Source: Voacanga thouarsii
Lineage: Eukaryota > Streptophyta > Magnoliopsida > Gentianales > Apocynaceae
Reading direction: 5' to 3'
NCBI GenBank assembly: GCA_026120185.1
Contig: JANUWF010001701.1
Location: 1,550,001 to 1,614,000, forward strand
DNA: 64,000 nucleotides
Below, piece after piece: positions 45,436-56,593 of the stretch (its first letter is position 1; every line of letters begins with the position of its first letter). The notes under the pieces are model-generated. The model was not told the DNA's origin. It did no database searches and saw only the letters and a program-made list of their open reading frames with translations. The translations under genes and the position numbers were made by a program.

Positions 45436-46333
45436 ATGTCCACATCAGAAAATTTCCATCATTCTAGCCCATTCTATCTACATTCTAATGAAAATCCATC
45501 CATAATCTTGGTCGAACCTATTTTATCAGGGACCAATTATCACAGCTGGTCACCAGCCATGAGAATGGCTTTAATCTCGAAAAATAAGCTTGGATTCATT
45601 GATAGTTCAATTCATGTCCCGGTAAAATCTGAGAAGTCTTTTGGAGTTTGGTCTCAATGCAACAACATGGTATAATCATGAATTTTCAAATCAGTTTCGC
45701 AGCCAATAGCACAGAGTGTTCTTTGGTTAGACATTGCACAGGAGGTATGGGAAGATCTCAAGGCTCGGTTTTTAGATAGGGATTTCTTTCATCTTTCTGA
45801 TCTTATGGAAGACATTCAAAACATCAAACAAGGTACACAACCTCTTTCCAAATTTTATACTCAAAGTGCTTTGGGATGAAATGCTTGTTCTACGACTTTG
45901 CCTACTTGTACTTGTGAGCCGACATGCAGTTGTGGTGCATTAAAATGTATACAATCTTACATGGAGGCTGATTATGTAATACGGTTTTTGAAAGGTCTTA
46001 ATGACAAATTCTCAAGTTTGAAATGTCAAGTTCTTGTAATGCATCCTCTACCACCTATCACACAAAGTATTTGCCATGGCAGTAAAATTAGAAAGACAAT
46101 TGAATTATGATGTGGGAAATCCTTTGACTAATGACATTCAAATCATGGCCACTCATGGTGTTGATGCTAGTAGGCCAAAAATTGCTAATTCAGCAAACTC
46201 TTCTAGTGTTTCTGCAACGAAAATTGCAGGACATATAGGTGGTTTGAATGGTGGAAAGAAGCTTAGACAAAACACTCAGAAACGATTTCAGTGTACCTAT
46301 TGTGGACTTCAAGGCCATTCAATTGATCAATGC
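45436..46333 (+). pseudogene. Copia gag with intact zinc knuckle
   Basis: From an ATG at 45436 the frame reads a copia N-terminal Gag domain (PSIILVEPILSGTNYHSW, MRMALISKNKLGFID), with a stop at 45673 and another near 45879. The central segment (YVIRFLKGLNDKFSSLK, about 45973-46025) follows, and after a frame change 46076-46861 carries the knuckle CTYCGLQGHSIDQC (46292-46333; intact Cys-Cys-His-Cys). Gag forms the particle that holds element RNA. Stops are few and look recent. Confidence 0.85.
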
Positions 46334-46861
46334 TATAAGAAACATGGATTTCCAATGGGATATAAGTCTAAGTCTACTAGAAATGGTGTTGTTAATCAGT
46401 CCACTAGTCAGCCAGTTGTGGATTCATCTTCTTCTTCTCAAATAGAGAATGCTTCATGTTGGGGTCTCACAAGCGAGCAACACCAAAAGCTCCTCACTTT
46501 GCTACAAAGCACCTCTTTACCCAGTGACAATGTTGAATCAGTTGTAAATCAAAGCATAGCTCTCACTACTAATGTTGCACCAAAAACTCAACATACAGGT
46601 ATATCTAGTCATACTTCTTCTGCATGGATTCTTGACTCCGGTGCTACTGATCACATAACTTGTGATGCTTCTCTTTTTTCTTCTTGCATACCTGTAGCTA
46701 ATGTTACTATCAAGCTTCCTAATGGTACTTTGGTTCCAGTTAGGCACAAAGGCACTATTCGTCTGAATCCTTTGCTCACAATACATGATGTTCTATTTGT
46801 ACCCACCTTTAACTTCAATCTTTTATCCCTCAGCAAACTTACATCTCAACTTCATTGCTGA
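46334..46861 (+). pseudogene. Copia protease
   Basis: In the same open frame as the zinc knuckle: SAWILDSGATDHITCD at about 46619-46666 has the intact Asp-Ser-Gly-Ala-Thr catalytic loop of retroelement aspartic proteases, followed by NVTIKLPNGTLVPV and the HDVLFVPTFNFNLLSLSKL linker. It stops at 46859 and continues in the same frame from 46862. Listed as a pseudogene because the polyprotein is broken overall. Confidence 0.87.
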
Positions 46862-48170
46862 GTGTTTTTTTCCTCTGATTTTTGTGTTATTCAGGACCTA
46901 CGTTATTCGAGGATGATTGGTATAGCTAAGCTAGTCCATGGTCTCTATCATCTTCGCCCCCAAAATTCTTCTTCACCCTCAGGGGATTATCTTGTTATTG
47001 CAGGCAGCAACACTACAAACTCTACCTCATCATCTTTTTTGCTGTGGCATCTTCGATTAGGACATATGTCTCCCAAAAGAATGCAATTGATTCAACCATG
47101 TACTAGTTTAAAATCTCATTTTTCTACTCAACCGTGTAATGTTTGTCCTTTGGCTAAACAAAAACGGTTGTCATTTGCACTTAGCCAAACAAAATCCTTG
47201 CAGTGTTTTTATCTTATTCATGTTGATCTATGGGGCCCTTACAAAAGTCCTACCATCTACGACCAACGTTATTTTTTAACTATTGTTGATGATTTCAGCA
47301 GATATACTTGGGTTTATTTGCTTAAATTCAAAGATGAAACGCGCAGTATTTTACAATCCTTTTATACGTTTGTTGAAGTCCAATTTTTCTCTAAAATTAA
47401 GGTCATACATTCTGATAATGGGACTGAATTTTTCCTACCCTCCTTTTACACTTCAAAAGGTATTATTCACCAAACCACCTGTGTGGCTACTCTTGAGCAA
47501 AATGGGATTGTTGAAAGAAAACATCAGCACATCCTAAATGTAGCCAGAGCTTTGAAATTTCAATCTTCTTTATCTAATTGTCTATAGGGATTTTGTGTGC
47601 AGCATGCGGCTTATCTTATAAACCTTTCTCCTACTCTATTTCTGCAAAATTCAACACCCTTTGAGCATTTATTTCATTGCACTCTAAATTATTCCTCTTT
47701 ATGCGTTTTTGGTTATCTAGCTTATGCTAACACTTTGTCCCATAATCGAGCGCAATTTGATCCTCATAGTGTCAAATATGTGTTTCTTGGTTATCCTGCT
47801 CATAGCAAAGGCTTTATCCTACAAAATATACATACAAAAGATATTATTATATCACGTAATGTTCACTTCCATGAAACTGTGTTTCCTTTTTCCACTAGTT
47901 CCGTTCCTACTAAACTAACTTCTTTACCTGTTCCTTTTTCATCTGATCCATCATTTTCTTTTTCTTATAACTCCATTCATCCTATTATTCCTACTCCCAT
48001 CCCTAGTTCATCTGCTGATACTACTCCTACAATCTCTACACATGCCCCTACACGTCGTTCTACTCGTCTTCATACTCAACCTTCTTACTTGTCTGATTAT
48101 GTTTGTGCGTTACTTCATGATGAAACTCCTCCATCTGGAAGCACTCCGCATTCCCTTCACTATGTTCTAA
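46862..48170 (+). pseudogene. Copia integrase
   Basis: The pre-integrase zinc region ([25 protein letters not shown]) is at about 47043-47160. The core follows with VDLWGPYKS (Asp), IHSDNGTEF (Asp) and [13 protein letters not shown] (Glu), so the D,D-35-E triad is intact. A stop at 47585 (a Trp-like position) precedes a 356-codon frame (47597-48667) with FGYLAYANTL, HSVKYVFLGYPAHSKGF and a Ser/Thr/Pro-rich linker. Integrase inserts the DNA copy into the genome. Confidence 0.88.
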
Positions 48171-49160
48171 CTCATGACAACTTAGCTCCTCAACATAAAG
48201 CTTTTGCGTTAAATCTATTGGCAACTAAAGAACCCAAAACCTTTACCCAGGCCATGCAGTCTGAAGTATGGCGAGAAGCTATGAATGCTGAGTTTCGTGC
48301 TCTTGCAAATAATTCTACTTGGGATTTGGTCTCTCTTCCTCCTGGAAAACAACCTATTAATTGTAAGTGGGTTTTCCGTATTAAACATCATTCGGATGGC
48401 ACAATTGAATGCTACAAAGCACGCCTTGCAGTCAAGGGGTACACTCAACAGTCAAGTATTGATTATCTTGACACATTTACTCTTGTTGCCAAGATAACTA
48501 TTGTTCGGAGTTTGTTGGCCATTGCCGCTATTAAAGGGTGGAACTTATACCAGCTAGATATTAACAATGCATTCCTTCGTGCAAGTCTTTCTAAAGAAGT
48601 TTATACGCTTCCTCCTCCTGGTTTTTCTCCTTCTAATTCCTCTCTGGTTTGCAAATTACGCAAATGATTATATGGCCTTAAGCAAGCAAGTCGACAGTAG
48701 AATGCCAAACTTACTTCTGCTTTGTTACAATTGGGTTTTTCTCAAGCGAAAAGTGATTATAGTCTTTTCACTAAGACTGATGGTTCCTCTTTTACTGCTC
48801 TTCTAGTGTACGTGGATGATGTTATACTTGCTGAGGATTCTTTACAAGCTATCAATACTGTTAAAAAATTTCTTCATGATACCTTTAAGATTAAAGACTT
48901 AGGCAATCTGATGTACTTTCTTGGTCTTGAAGTAGCTCAGAACTCTAATGGCATAAGTCTTTGCCAAAGGAAATACACATTGGAATTACTTGATGAATTT
49001 GGATTCCTAGGCAGTAAGTCGGTAGCTACTCCTATTGACTGCGCACAGAAATTTTTCCACTCTGATTCACCTCACTTGAATGATTCCTCTCACTACCATA
49101 GCCTTATTGGTAAACTCCTTTACTTAACCATTACTCGTCCTGATATAAGCTTTGCTATCC
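48171..49160 (+). pseudogene. Copia reverse transcriptase
   Basis: Starts in the 47597-48667 frame (WREAMNAEFRALANNSTWDL, INCKWVFRIK, YQLDINNAFL with the first catalytic Asp). TGA at 48667 falls within KLRK-LYGLKQ and TAG soon after; the frame then continues (48722-49471) with LLVYVDDVILAED, an intact YVDD box at 48809-48820, and IKDLGNLMYFLGLEV. Two stops separate an otherwise complete domain. Confidence 0.88.
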
Positions 49161-49738
49161 AACAGTTAAGCCAATTTCTTGATTCTCCCACTCATAATCA
49201 TCTCCAAGCTACTCACAAAATCCTTCATTACCTAAAACGTGCTCCTGGCCAAGGCATTATTTTCTCTGCCTCTACTTCTCTAACTCTTCAAGCATTCTCT
49301 GATTCTGATTGGGGTAGCTGTTGTAATACCAAGCGTTCTGTTACAGGGTTCTGTATCTTTCTTTGTTCTTCTCTCATCTCTTGGAAATCTAAAAAGCAAT
49401 CCACCATTTCGAGAAGCTCAACTAAAGTTGAATATCGTGCTTTAGCTATTATTGCATATAAACTCCAATGACTTATTTATCTATTATCTAACCTTTGTGT
49501 ATTTCCTACTCAACCCATTCCTCTCTTTTGTGATAATCAAAGTGCGATCTATCTTGTTGAAAATCTAGTTTTCCATGAGCGCACAAAGCACATCGAAATT
49601 GATTGTCATTTTGTTAGGGGCAAGTATCAAGCTGAACTGCTCAAACCTCTTCCTGTCTCTTCTTCAACTCAATTGGCCGACGTTTTCACCAAAGCCTTAC
49701 CTGGTCCCAGATTTTCTACTTCACTCTTTACACCTTCA
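49161..49738 (+). pseudogene. Copia RNase H and polyprotein end
   Basis: SDSDWGSCCNTKRSVTGFCI (Asp), STKVEYRALA (Glu) and, past a stop at 49469, [13 protein letters not shown] (Asp) mark the copia RNase H, followed by [15 protein letters not shown] and [16 protein letters not shown]. These last motifs also agree with the family. A further stop follows at 49739 just before the purine tract. Confidence 0.86.
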
Positions 49739-49756
49739 TGATTTGTTGTCCCAGTC

Positions 49757-49771
49757 CAGCTTGCGCGGGGG
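49757..49771 (+). other. Polypurine-like tract of copia element
   Basis: AGCTTGCGCGGGGG directly before the 3' LTR start; the family usually has GCTTGAGGGGGG, so two bases have changed. Confidence 0.6.
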
Positions 49772-49989
49772 TAACAAAACTACTACTGCTCTAGAGGCTA
49801 CTTGATATACTTTCTGATTTTTGTATATTTCTCCCTTGGTGTTTTTTTTACTTTGTAGTTATCTTAATGTATATATCACAACATAGTTGTCTATCTCTTC
49901 TAGGAGTTGTATAGATGTCCAAGCACTTGTAAACATACGAAACATAATGAGAAGAGAAGTTTTTCTATACTCTGTATTTTTTTTTCTCA
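49772..49989 (+). repeat. 3' LTR of copia element
   Basis: Starts TAACAAAACTACTACTGC like the left copy; the end at TTCTCA (49989) is set by the duplicated ACTTA that follows. Length 218 bp fits short-LTR copia groups. The right end rests on one 5-bp match and a CA terminus. Confidence 0.6.
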
Positions 49990-49994
49990 ACTTA

Positions 49995-51267
49995 TGTATA
50001 ACTAATACTAAACTCTCGTCAGCCTTGTTGTTACATCTAAGTATTTTACTTTTGATTTTTTCATTTAGCTTTTGTCTTATGTAATACATTTTAGATTCTT
50101 CCTATGTGTTGTTCAATGGACATGTCGCCTATCAGTTAAGATCCAAATATTTTAAACGCATCATCTACGATTGTTAACCTTCGATGTCCTTAGCCAAACT
50201 ATGCAAAATTGCGACCTCCCTCTCCACCGTGGGAATATCGTGTCCCTAATAAATTTTATTTGCCTCAAATGATTGGCTCCATTTTGCAAGGTGAAAACAT
50301 TTTGTTGGTTGTCTTACATTCTTAATTAGATTAAGGTGAATTACTTGATTAAAAATATTCATAACATGTTAGAATTAGAAAGTTATTATTATTTTATGTA
50401 TATGAGAATTAAGAATTTATACTTATTATATCTCATGTGAATTTGAAGTCTTATAACTTATAATCTTATATGAGTAGAGTCATAAATTGTCCTGATTTGT
50501 TCAAGTATGTTCGATATTGTAGAACCTGTAGGTTTAGATTAAGTAGGTATATAAACGGTGCGAGACAAGGTGTTTACAAAGAGTAGTTGTGGGTTGTAAA
50601 TAAAATACTAAGAATATTTTTGTGTAAATCTTTTAATAGCTATTAATAAAATATTTCACGATATTTGTCATGAATATAGGTTTTGTTATATAAGTCGAAC
50701 CACGTAAATATTTTATTCTTCATATTTACTTTTCTATTCTCATTAATTATTCCAGTCTTCATCATGGACATTGACACTACAAAAAAACTTGCAATCAACA
50801 ACGGTCATTATCAAGATATTCTGCAGACCCTTGCACATGAGTTGGCATTGTCTCTCCCCACCTTGGAACATGTGTAGTCTCATGAAGATGTCCAAATAGC
50901 TAAAAGTGCCACCCTGATCCCCCCCTCTACAGTAAAATTGATGAAAGAAAATATTATTTCAAATAAGATAAATAAAATTGAAACAACGATAATTATGCAA
51001 AAGTTGAAACAATCAAATTTATTCTCTCCTCTTTCTCTGTAAAGGAGATAGACCCTCCAGTGTGACTGACGCCACCACAAGACAAGTTTTGGTAGATTGC
51101 ACAATCCACTAATATCAAGGGCCTGCCAATATTTGGTTATCTGATCCCAATCATTTGGATCGATTTAAGTAGGACATGAATTTGCAAATGTGGTCTTCTG
51201 GGTCCTCAATAAAGTATTGGAAAAGCTCATCAAGCATTTTTTTTTTCTCCCAATTTCTCATATTTGG
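49995..51267. other. Downstream flank of UGT85, no gene; possible copia LTR remnant
   Basis: No supported gene. 50367 to about 50755 (TGTTAGAATTAG ... ATTATTCCA) has a TATATAAAC box at 50551 and the AACCACGTAAATATTTT phrase common near the end of plant copia LTRs, so a solo or truncated LTR is possible, but no target duplication was found. The open frames at 50683-50877 and 50880-51104 show no family features. Confidence 0.4.
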
Positions 51268-51688
51268 GCCACCCGAAATCTTGTTTCCTTTCTATAGCCG
51301 CAATTTTTAACTTCTCATTTGCATTGCTGACCGAATCTCTCCTTTCCCCTTGTTGATTGCTGACCGAATTTCTTTCTCTCTTTCCTTTGGTCTTTGTTTA
51401 TTTGCTGACCGAAATTGCACTTCCCTATTCACACAATTTCTTTGCGCACTTCTCTGTTCCATCAATAGCTATCTGGCGCCAGCTATCCTTCACGGGAGTG
51501 GCGCCACCTTTGTTCTGTTCTGTGATGGTTTCGCTTTATTTTATCTTTAAAATCTGAAATAATGTACAAAATACCTTTCCAAGGGTAAAATCTCAAATAT
51601 GAAGGAATATGACTAGTTATTTCACAAAATGTATAACAAAATAATATCAAATAACTAGGAAAAATATGACTAATTTAGGTTCTATCAC
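51268..51688 (-). repeat. 3' LTR remnant (first 421 bp)
   Basis: Matches about 56175-56593, including GCCACCCGAAATCTTGTTTCC, the repeated TTGCTGACCGAAT phrase and TTCTATCA at the outer end. Sequence left of 51268 is unrelated. Confidence 0.82.
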
Positions 51689-54683
51689 ATTCCCCCACAC
51701 TTGAATCTTTACTTGTCCTCAAGTAAACATTTAAACAAAGCATTCAAAATAATTTATTTCTTTCCATATTCATTCATAACAAAGCCATAATTTCTTTCCA
51801 ACCTTAGACACAAAATTGTCATTCATTCACCCTTTAAAAACCTTTGGAAACTCATATATTAAATCAAATAATCCCAAGGCCATCAAAATTAAGTTAAACA
51901 AGCTTATATCTAGTGCATGAAAATTATTCCACTCCCCAAGCAAAACATAGATAACATAAAACTATACAAGTCAAGTCATTTAACCAATTCAAGCATTATA
52001 AACTCAAATTTACCAAACTCAAGTTAGTGAAATAAGGAAAACACTCCACTCTTATTCATTTATTTATTTTTATGACTTTGGAAATTGATAGCCTCAAGTG
52101 CATGGATTTCTCTTCACACACCGTATTGGCCCCATTTTATAGTCATCACTCATCATATTTTCTCTAACAAATTTTTCAACATTTGTTCTCTTTTCTTGCC
52201 TTTTTACCTTCGGGATAGCCTCAAGAGAGTGCATCCAATACACTTGCTACTTCTCCCCATATTGACCCCATTTTCAGCAAAAGGTCTTCAAAAATAAAAA
52301 CAATCAGACATTTGTTTCTTTTTTTCAACTCAGAATGTTTTTCATCTCAATTTTTTCAACTCAAAATTTTCTCATATATATTTTTTTTCAACTCACATTC
52401 CTTATTCAAAACTCAAAGTTAAGCAAATTTTAAATCTATAATACAAGAATTAATCAACAACTCTTCTCATATTTTATCATATCATCCATATTCAAACTCA
52501 AAGAATAAAATAAAACTTAAATACCAAATATAACCAAGGTTAACTTAAATTCTCAAGACTTAGCAAAATTCAACTTAATACACAAATTCATCTCTTTTTT
52601 TTTTTTTAAATAAAATCCTACCATACTTGAATGACAAATTCATATCCAAAGTTAAAAAGGAAATCATATCTTCATTATAAAAAAATAAAATCAATTTAAC
52701 TCTTCAAATCATTTTTTTTTTAAATTTCAATAATTCAAAACAATTCAAACATATATCTTTGAAAATCCACTGAAAATCACAAAGATACACTTGAGAAAGT
52801 GTTAAATCTCTCCCCCACACTTAAATTGGACATTGTCCTCAATGGCCTAAAATAACACACTAAAACATAACCAAGGGACCAAGAATGTAAAGAGGGAAAA
52901 GAAAATAATACTCCCCCAATGCAGATTAGCTCCATGAAAAATCCAAATTTCAAAGTACCTCAACAACAAGAAATCATCAAGATAATTGATAAAAACTTAG
53001 ACTAAGAATATCACCAAACCACTCCCCCACATTTAAACTGGACCATGTCCTCGTGGGCAAAAATATAAACACAATAAAGCATCTCCAATGGAACCAAAAT
53101 TGAAAAGGGTAGAAAGTTTAGGCAATACTCCCTAAGTGTAGATTAGCTTCAAGATATGTGAAGTTCATGCTTCATGAAGTGTGGAAGAATTGTTTCAGCA
53201 AATTTCAACCTACAAATAGAAAGATGAACACACAAGTAAAACCATAAAGAGTAATTGAAACAAAAATAAAAATCAAGGGAGATGAGAGATAGAAAGTCAA
53301 AGCCATTAAGTCCCCTCGAAGTAGAGTCTTCCTTGTCTCCAAATTGTCCAATAGTACCACCAAGACCTCCAAAAGGTTCACAAGATCCTCTTTGTCATAG
53401 CTAAATCCACTTTGCAATTGGTTCTCTTTCTAGTGAAGACTTTTCCAGATTTTTTATGTGCAAGAAAAACAAGAATAATATCCAATGTAGATAGCACAAG
53501 TACAATGTCAACCAATCTTAAATCAACATATCCCAAAGAGGCCAAGATTTCCAGATTTGCAAAAAGTTCAGAAAAATGCATATACACAATATCAAGAAAT
53601 TCAGATTTGCAATCAATTCATTATATGCATTCTTGTAGCATCAAATAAACTCAACAAATATATATCCATGTCCAGTAAACTTTTCCTCAAAAATACATAT
53701 ACACAATGTCAAGAAATGCAAGAGGATTAAATCTCGTTTACCTTGAAAAGAGATTTTTTTTTTTTTTTCACCAATGTATTCCCCCAACGTAGAAGTTTGA
53801 AACAATTTTGAATCCATGGGGATAATTAGAAGAAGAAAAAAATGTGAAGAAGAAGAAGGCGAAAACGAAGGAGGAAGTAAAAATATCATGCTAGAAAACA
53901 AAATAAAAGAAGACAGACAAATAGAAGAACAAGACCAAAAAAAAAAAAAAAACAAACAAACAAACAAGAAAATCAAAGAAAAAGAAAACAAGAAGGAAAA
54001 GACAAACTAAGAAAAATTTGGGAAGAAAAGAAATAAAGGGTAAGGGGACAAACGAAAAATAATAATAATAAAAATAAAAATAAATATATATATATTTTTT
54101 GTATAACATTCCAGAACGGAACCGGCGCCGGTTCCGGGCCCAAGCTGGCGCCGATTGCATTCTGTCCGGGATTCGATTTTTTTTTTTTGGCTAAAGGAAT
54201 GCATGACCACTATACATGTAAAACAAGAATTCTTAAAGTAAACTAAAATCAAAATTGTAAATAAAGAAACAAATAATAAAATAACTTTAATCCGTCTAAA
54301 ATATCATGTTCGCAAAAGTCCAAACTTGAAAATAAGAAGGGTTAATATTGACTCAAAATTATAGACGTAAAAAGTAACTAATTCAAAATACAAATATTAC
54401 ACATATTCCATATTAACATTAGGTTAGAAAAATTAAATAACTTAATATATACAAACATACAAAAACAAGTTTAATTATTATGAACATGTATCTACCTATT
54501 TACATATTTACAACATAGAATGAAATTATACAAACAACAACATATGGCACCTTTTTGCAAAAAGAACAATTGTACAGGTTTACATATTTACATATGTACA
54601 TAATTACATATTTACATATTTACCTATTTACATATTTACATGGTTAAATCAACGAAATCCAAGCTTTCATGCTATTGTTCCCC
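51689..54683 (-). other. Noncoding internal region of the LARD-like element
   Basis: Starts beside the 3' LTR with purine tract GTGTGGGGGAATG and ACTTGAGGACAAGTAAAG, then AT-rich DNA. Purine motifs like those of copies A and B lie at 52810-52830 and 53021-53040. A-rich low complexity at 53816-54085 gives false Lys-rich or Phe-rich frames. A GGCGCCGG cluster lies at 54120-54160, and at 54570-54650 is a tandem run of ACATATTT-like units. No gene. Confidence 0.65.
54570..54650. repeat. Tandem repeat of ACATATTT-like units
   Basis: At least seven units of TTTACATA/ACATATTT in a row just inside the primer site. A shorter version lies in the same place of the next element (61805-61850). Confidence 0.75.
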
Positions 54684-54702
54684 GGCAACGGCGCCAAAAA
54701 CT
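54684..54702 (-). other. Primer binding site, tRNA-Asp type
   Basis: Minus strand reads AGTTTTTGGCGCCGTTGCCGGGG next to the 5' LTR: an exact match to the Athila primer site complementary to tRNA-Asp. Confidence 0.9.
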
Positions 54703-56593
54703 TGATGTGTTTGGATTTGGGTATAAAAATCATACAAAAACTAAGCACATTCCCAATCAAGTTTAAATTAAAACGTAAGACCCCAAATCACACATATGAG
54801 CAAGCGTACTTATTATTACTGAGCATAGGGTTCAAACAAGTATCGATCCTCTAGGAACAAGTAAACATTAATTACCCCTCTTTCATTGTTTAATCTACTC
54901 GATAAAGTAAAAATCAAATAAAAAGAAAAACTAAAAAGAAAATAAATATATACATGTCAAGGATGTAAATTTATGCAACTCAAACCATTGTGTAGACAAA
55001 CATGATCTTAAAGTACCCAACATCTATCATAACTAATTATTCCCTTGGCATCATGAAGAATTAAAATAGACTCACTTCTTTCTCAATCCATGAATCCCTA
55101 TCTTCTAGGTAACTTAGTATCACATATTCTGTCTCAACCAGTCTTACCCAAAAGATGCATTAAACACAATTCTTTTGATCAAGTCACATTCTCAGGCAAA
55201 CTTAACCCATGAAATTAACCAATTGAATCTATATTCTGGTAGATATCAATTAACCTTTAATTACTTTGTTCTTGCAATTAACCCCATTTTTAGGCAAGTT
55301 AAAAGACAACAAATATGAAATCAATCAATTGAACCACCATCAACCCTATTTTCAAGCAAGTTAATGGAAAGCCACAATCAATTAATCTAAGCTCAAGTAA
55401 TTAAATACCAAGAATAACAATCAATTAATCAAAAGATCAAATTACTCTAAAAACCATGAGTATCAAAACAATGTTAAATTACAAAAAACAATTAACACAT
55501 CATTGTCAAGAAAAAGAAAACAAAGTAAAAGAAAGAACTCACAGATAAGTGTCCTTCTTTTTCCTTTGAAAACATTCTTGTACAACCCTCCTTGAACTAT
55601 TTATCTCTAGAGAATATTAGTGATGCACTCCAAAATATATCTAAGTTCCTATATTGTGCACCTCCCTTTCGAGGGTAAATTGACCTTTATTTATAAGCTT
55701 ACAAAGTTCTTAAAAGAGTCCTAAATAAAAAAAAAGTAATTACCCAAAAATAGTCCAAAACCAAAAAGAAATAGAAATTGTCTAAATAAAAGTCTAAATA
55801 AAAACCTAAAGAAAACTAAAGAAAATAAGAAGTCCACATCTGTCGACTTTAACCGTGAGAAATTGAATTGGAGAATTTGATTTGAATTTGGACTTTGCTT
55901 TCTTAATTTCGGTTTTGTCGTTTTGTGCTGGAGACGTTTCAATTGATGTTGAATTGTGATTGTTGAAGTTGATTGAAATTGGCTTCAAATTGAGCCATAC
56001 GGAAGCTGTCAACCAGTCCCTTTTTCTTGTTGTAATCGGCTCAATTGAGCCATCACCGAGCCACTGAAGCCTTATTCTTTTCCTTTGCTGTCGGCTTCTT
56101 TTGTTTTCTTGCATTGCTGACCACCGCAGCTGCTTCTTCTTCTTTTGTTATCGGCTCATTGAGCCATGATTCAAGCCACCCGAAATCTTGTTTCCTTTCT
56201 ATAGCCGCAATTTTTGACTTCTCCTTTGCATTGCTGACCGAATCTCTCCTTTCCCCTTGTTGATTGCTGACCGAATTTCTTCCTCTCTTTCCTTTGGTCT
56301 TTGTTTATTTGCTGACCGAAATTGCACTTCCCTGTTCACACAATTTCTTTGTGCATTTCTCTGTTCCATCAGTAGCTATCCGGCGCCGGCTGTCCTTCTC
56401 GAGAGTGGCACCGCCTTTGTTCTGTTCTGCGATGGTTTCGCTTTATTTTATTCTTAAAATTTAAAATAATATACAAAATATATTTTTAAGAGTAAAATCT
56501 CAAATATGAAAGAATATGACTAGTTATTTCACAAATGTATAACAAAATAATATCAAATAACTAAAAAAAATATGACTAATTTAGGCCCTATCA
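54703..56593 (-). repeat. 5' LTR of the LARD-like element
   Basis: 1891 bp, minus strand TGATAGGGCCTAAATTAG to AAACACATCA, the longest Athila LTR here. It contains triple TTGCTGACCGAAT phrases (56229-56325) and a GGCGCCGGC motif at 56382. Short open frames within are not genes. Confidence 0.85.

Larger units (their letters stand above)
45262..49989 (+). mobile_element. Ty1/copia element in the 3' region of UGT85
   Basis: Plus-strand element with gag, protease, integrase, RT and RNase H in copia order and few stops. The same 71 bases (TAACAAAACTACT...CCCTTGGTGT) start both ends: 45262-45332 and 49772-49842. The right copy continues to TTTTTCTCA at 49989, followed by ACTTA (49990-49994), matching ACTTA before the left end (45257-45261). 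On this reading the LTR is 218 bp and the left one has lost its inner part. The termini are TA...CA, not TG...CA. Catalytic residues of protease, integrase and RT are intact, so decay is recent compared with its neighbours. Confidence 0.82.
51268..56593 (-). mobile_element. Athila-like element without gag or pol (LARD-like)
   Basis: Minus-strand order: complete 5' LTR (56593-54703), tRNA-Asp primer site, 3-kb noncoding internal region, terminal purine tract (51705-51689) and the first 421 bp of the 3' LTR (51688-51268), whose remainder is lost. The two LTR portions are closely similar. The internal region has no gag, protease, RT or integrase motif in any frame and includes only the noncoding modules seen in copies A and B. 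Mobilisation would have needed enzymes from another Athila. It is inserted in the next element (56594 onward). Confidence 0.78.

Noticed and set aside
50367..50755. Solo copia LTR
   Set aside because: TATA-like box and phrase near the end are suggestive, but no matching 5-bp duplication or partner was found; kept only as a possibility in the flank entry.
53641..54252. Several Phe-rich or Lys-rich open frames
   Set aside because: Low-complexity A-rich DNA inside an Athila derivative; no conserved motif.
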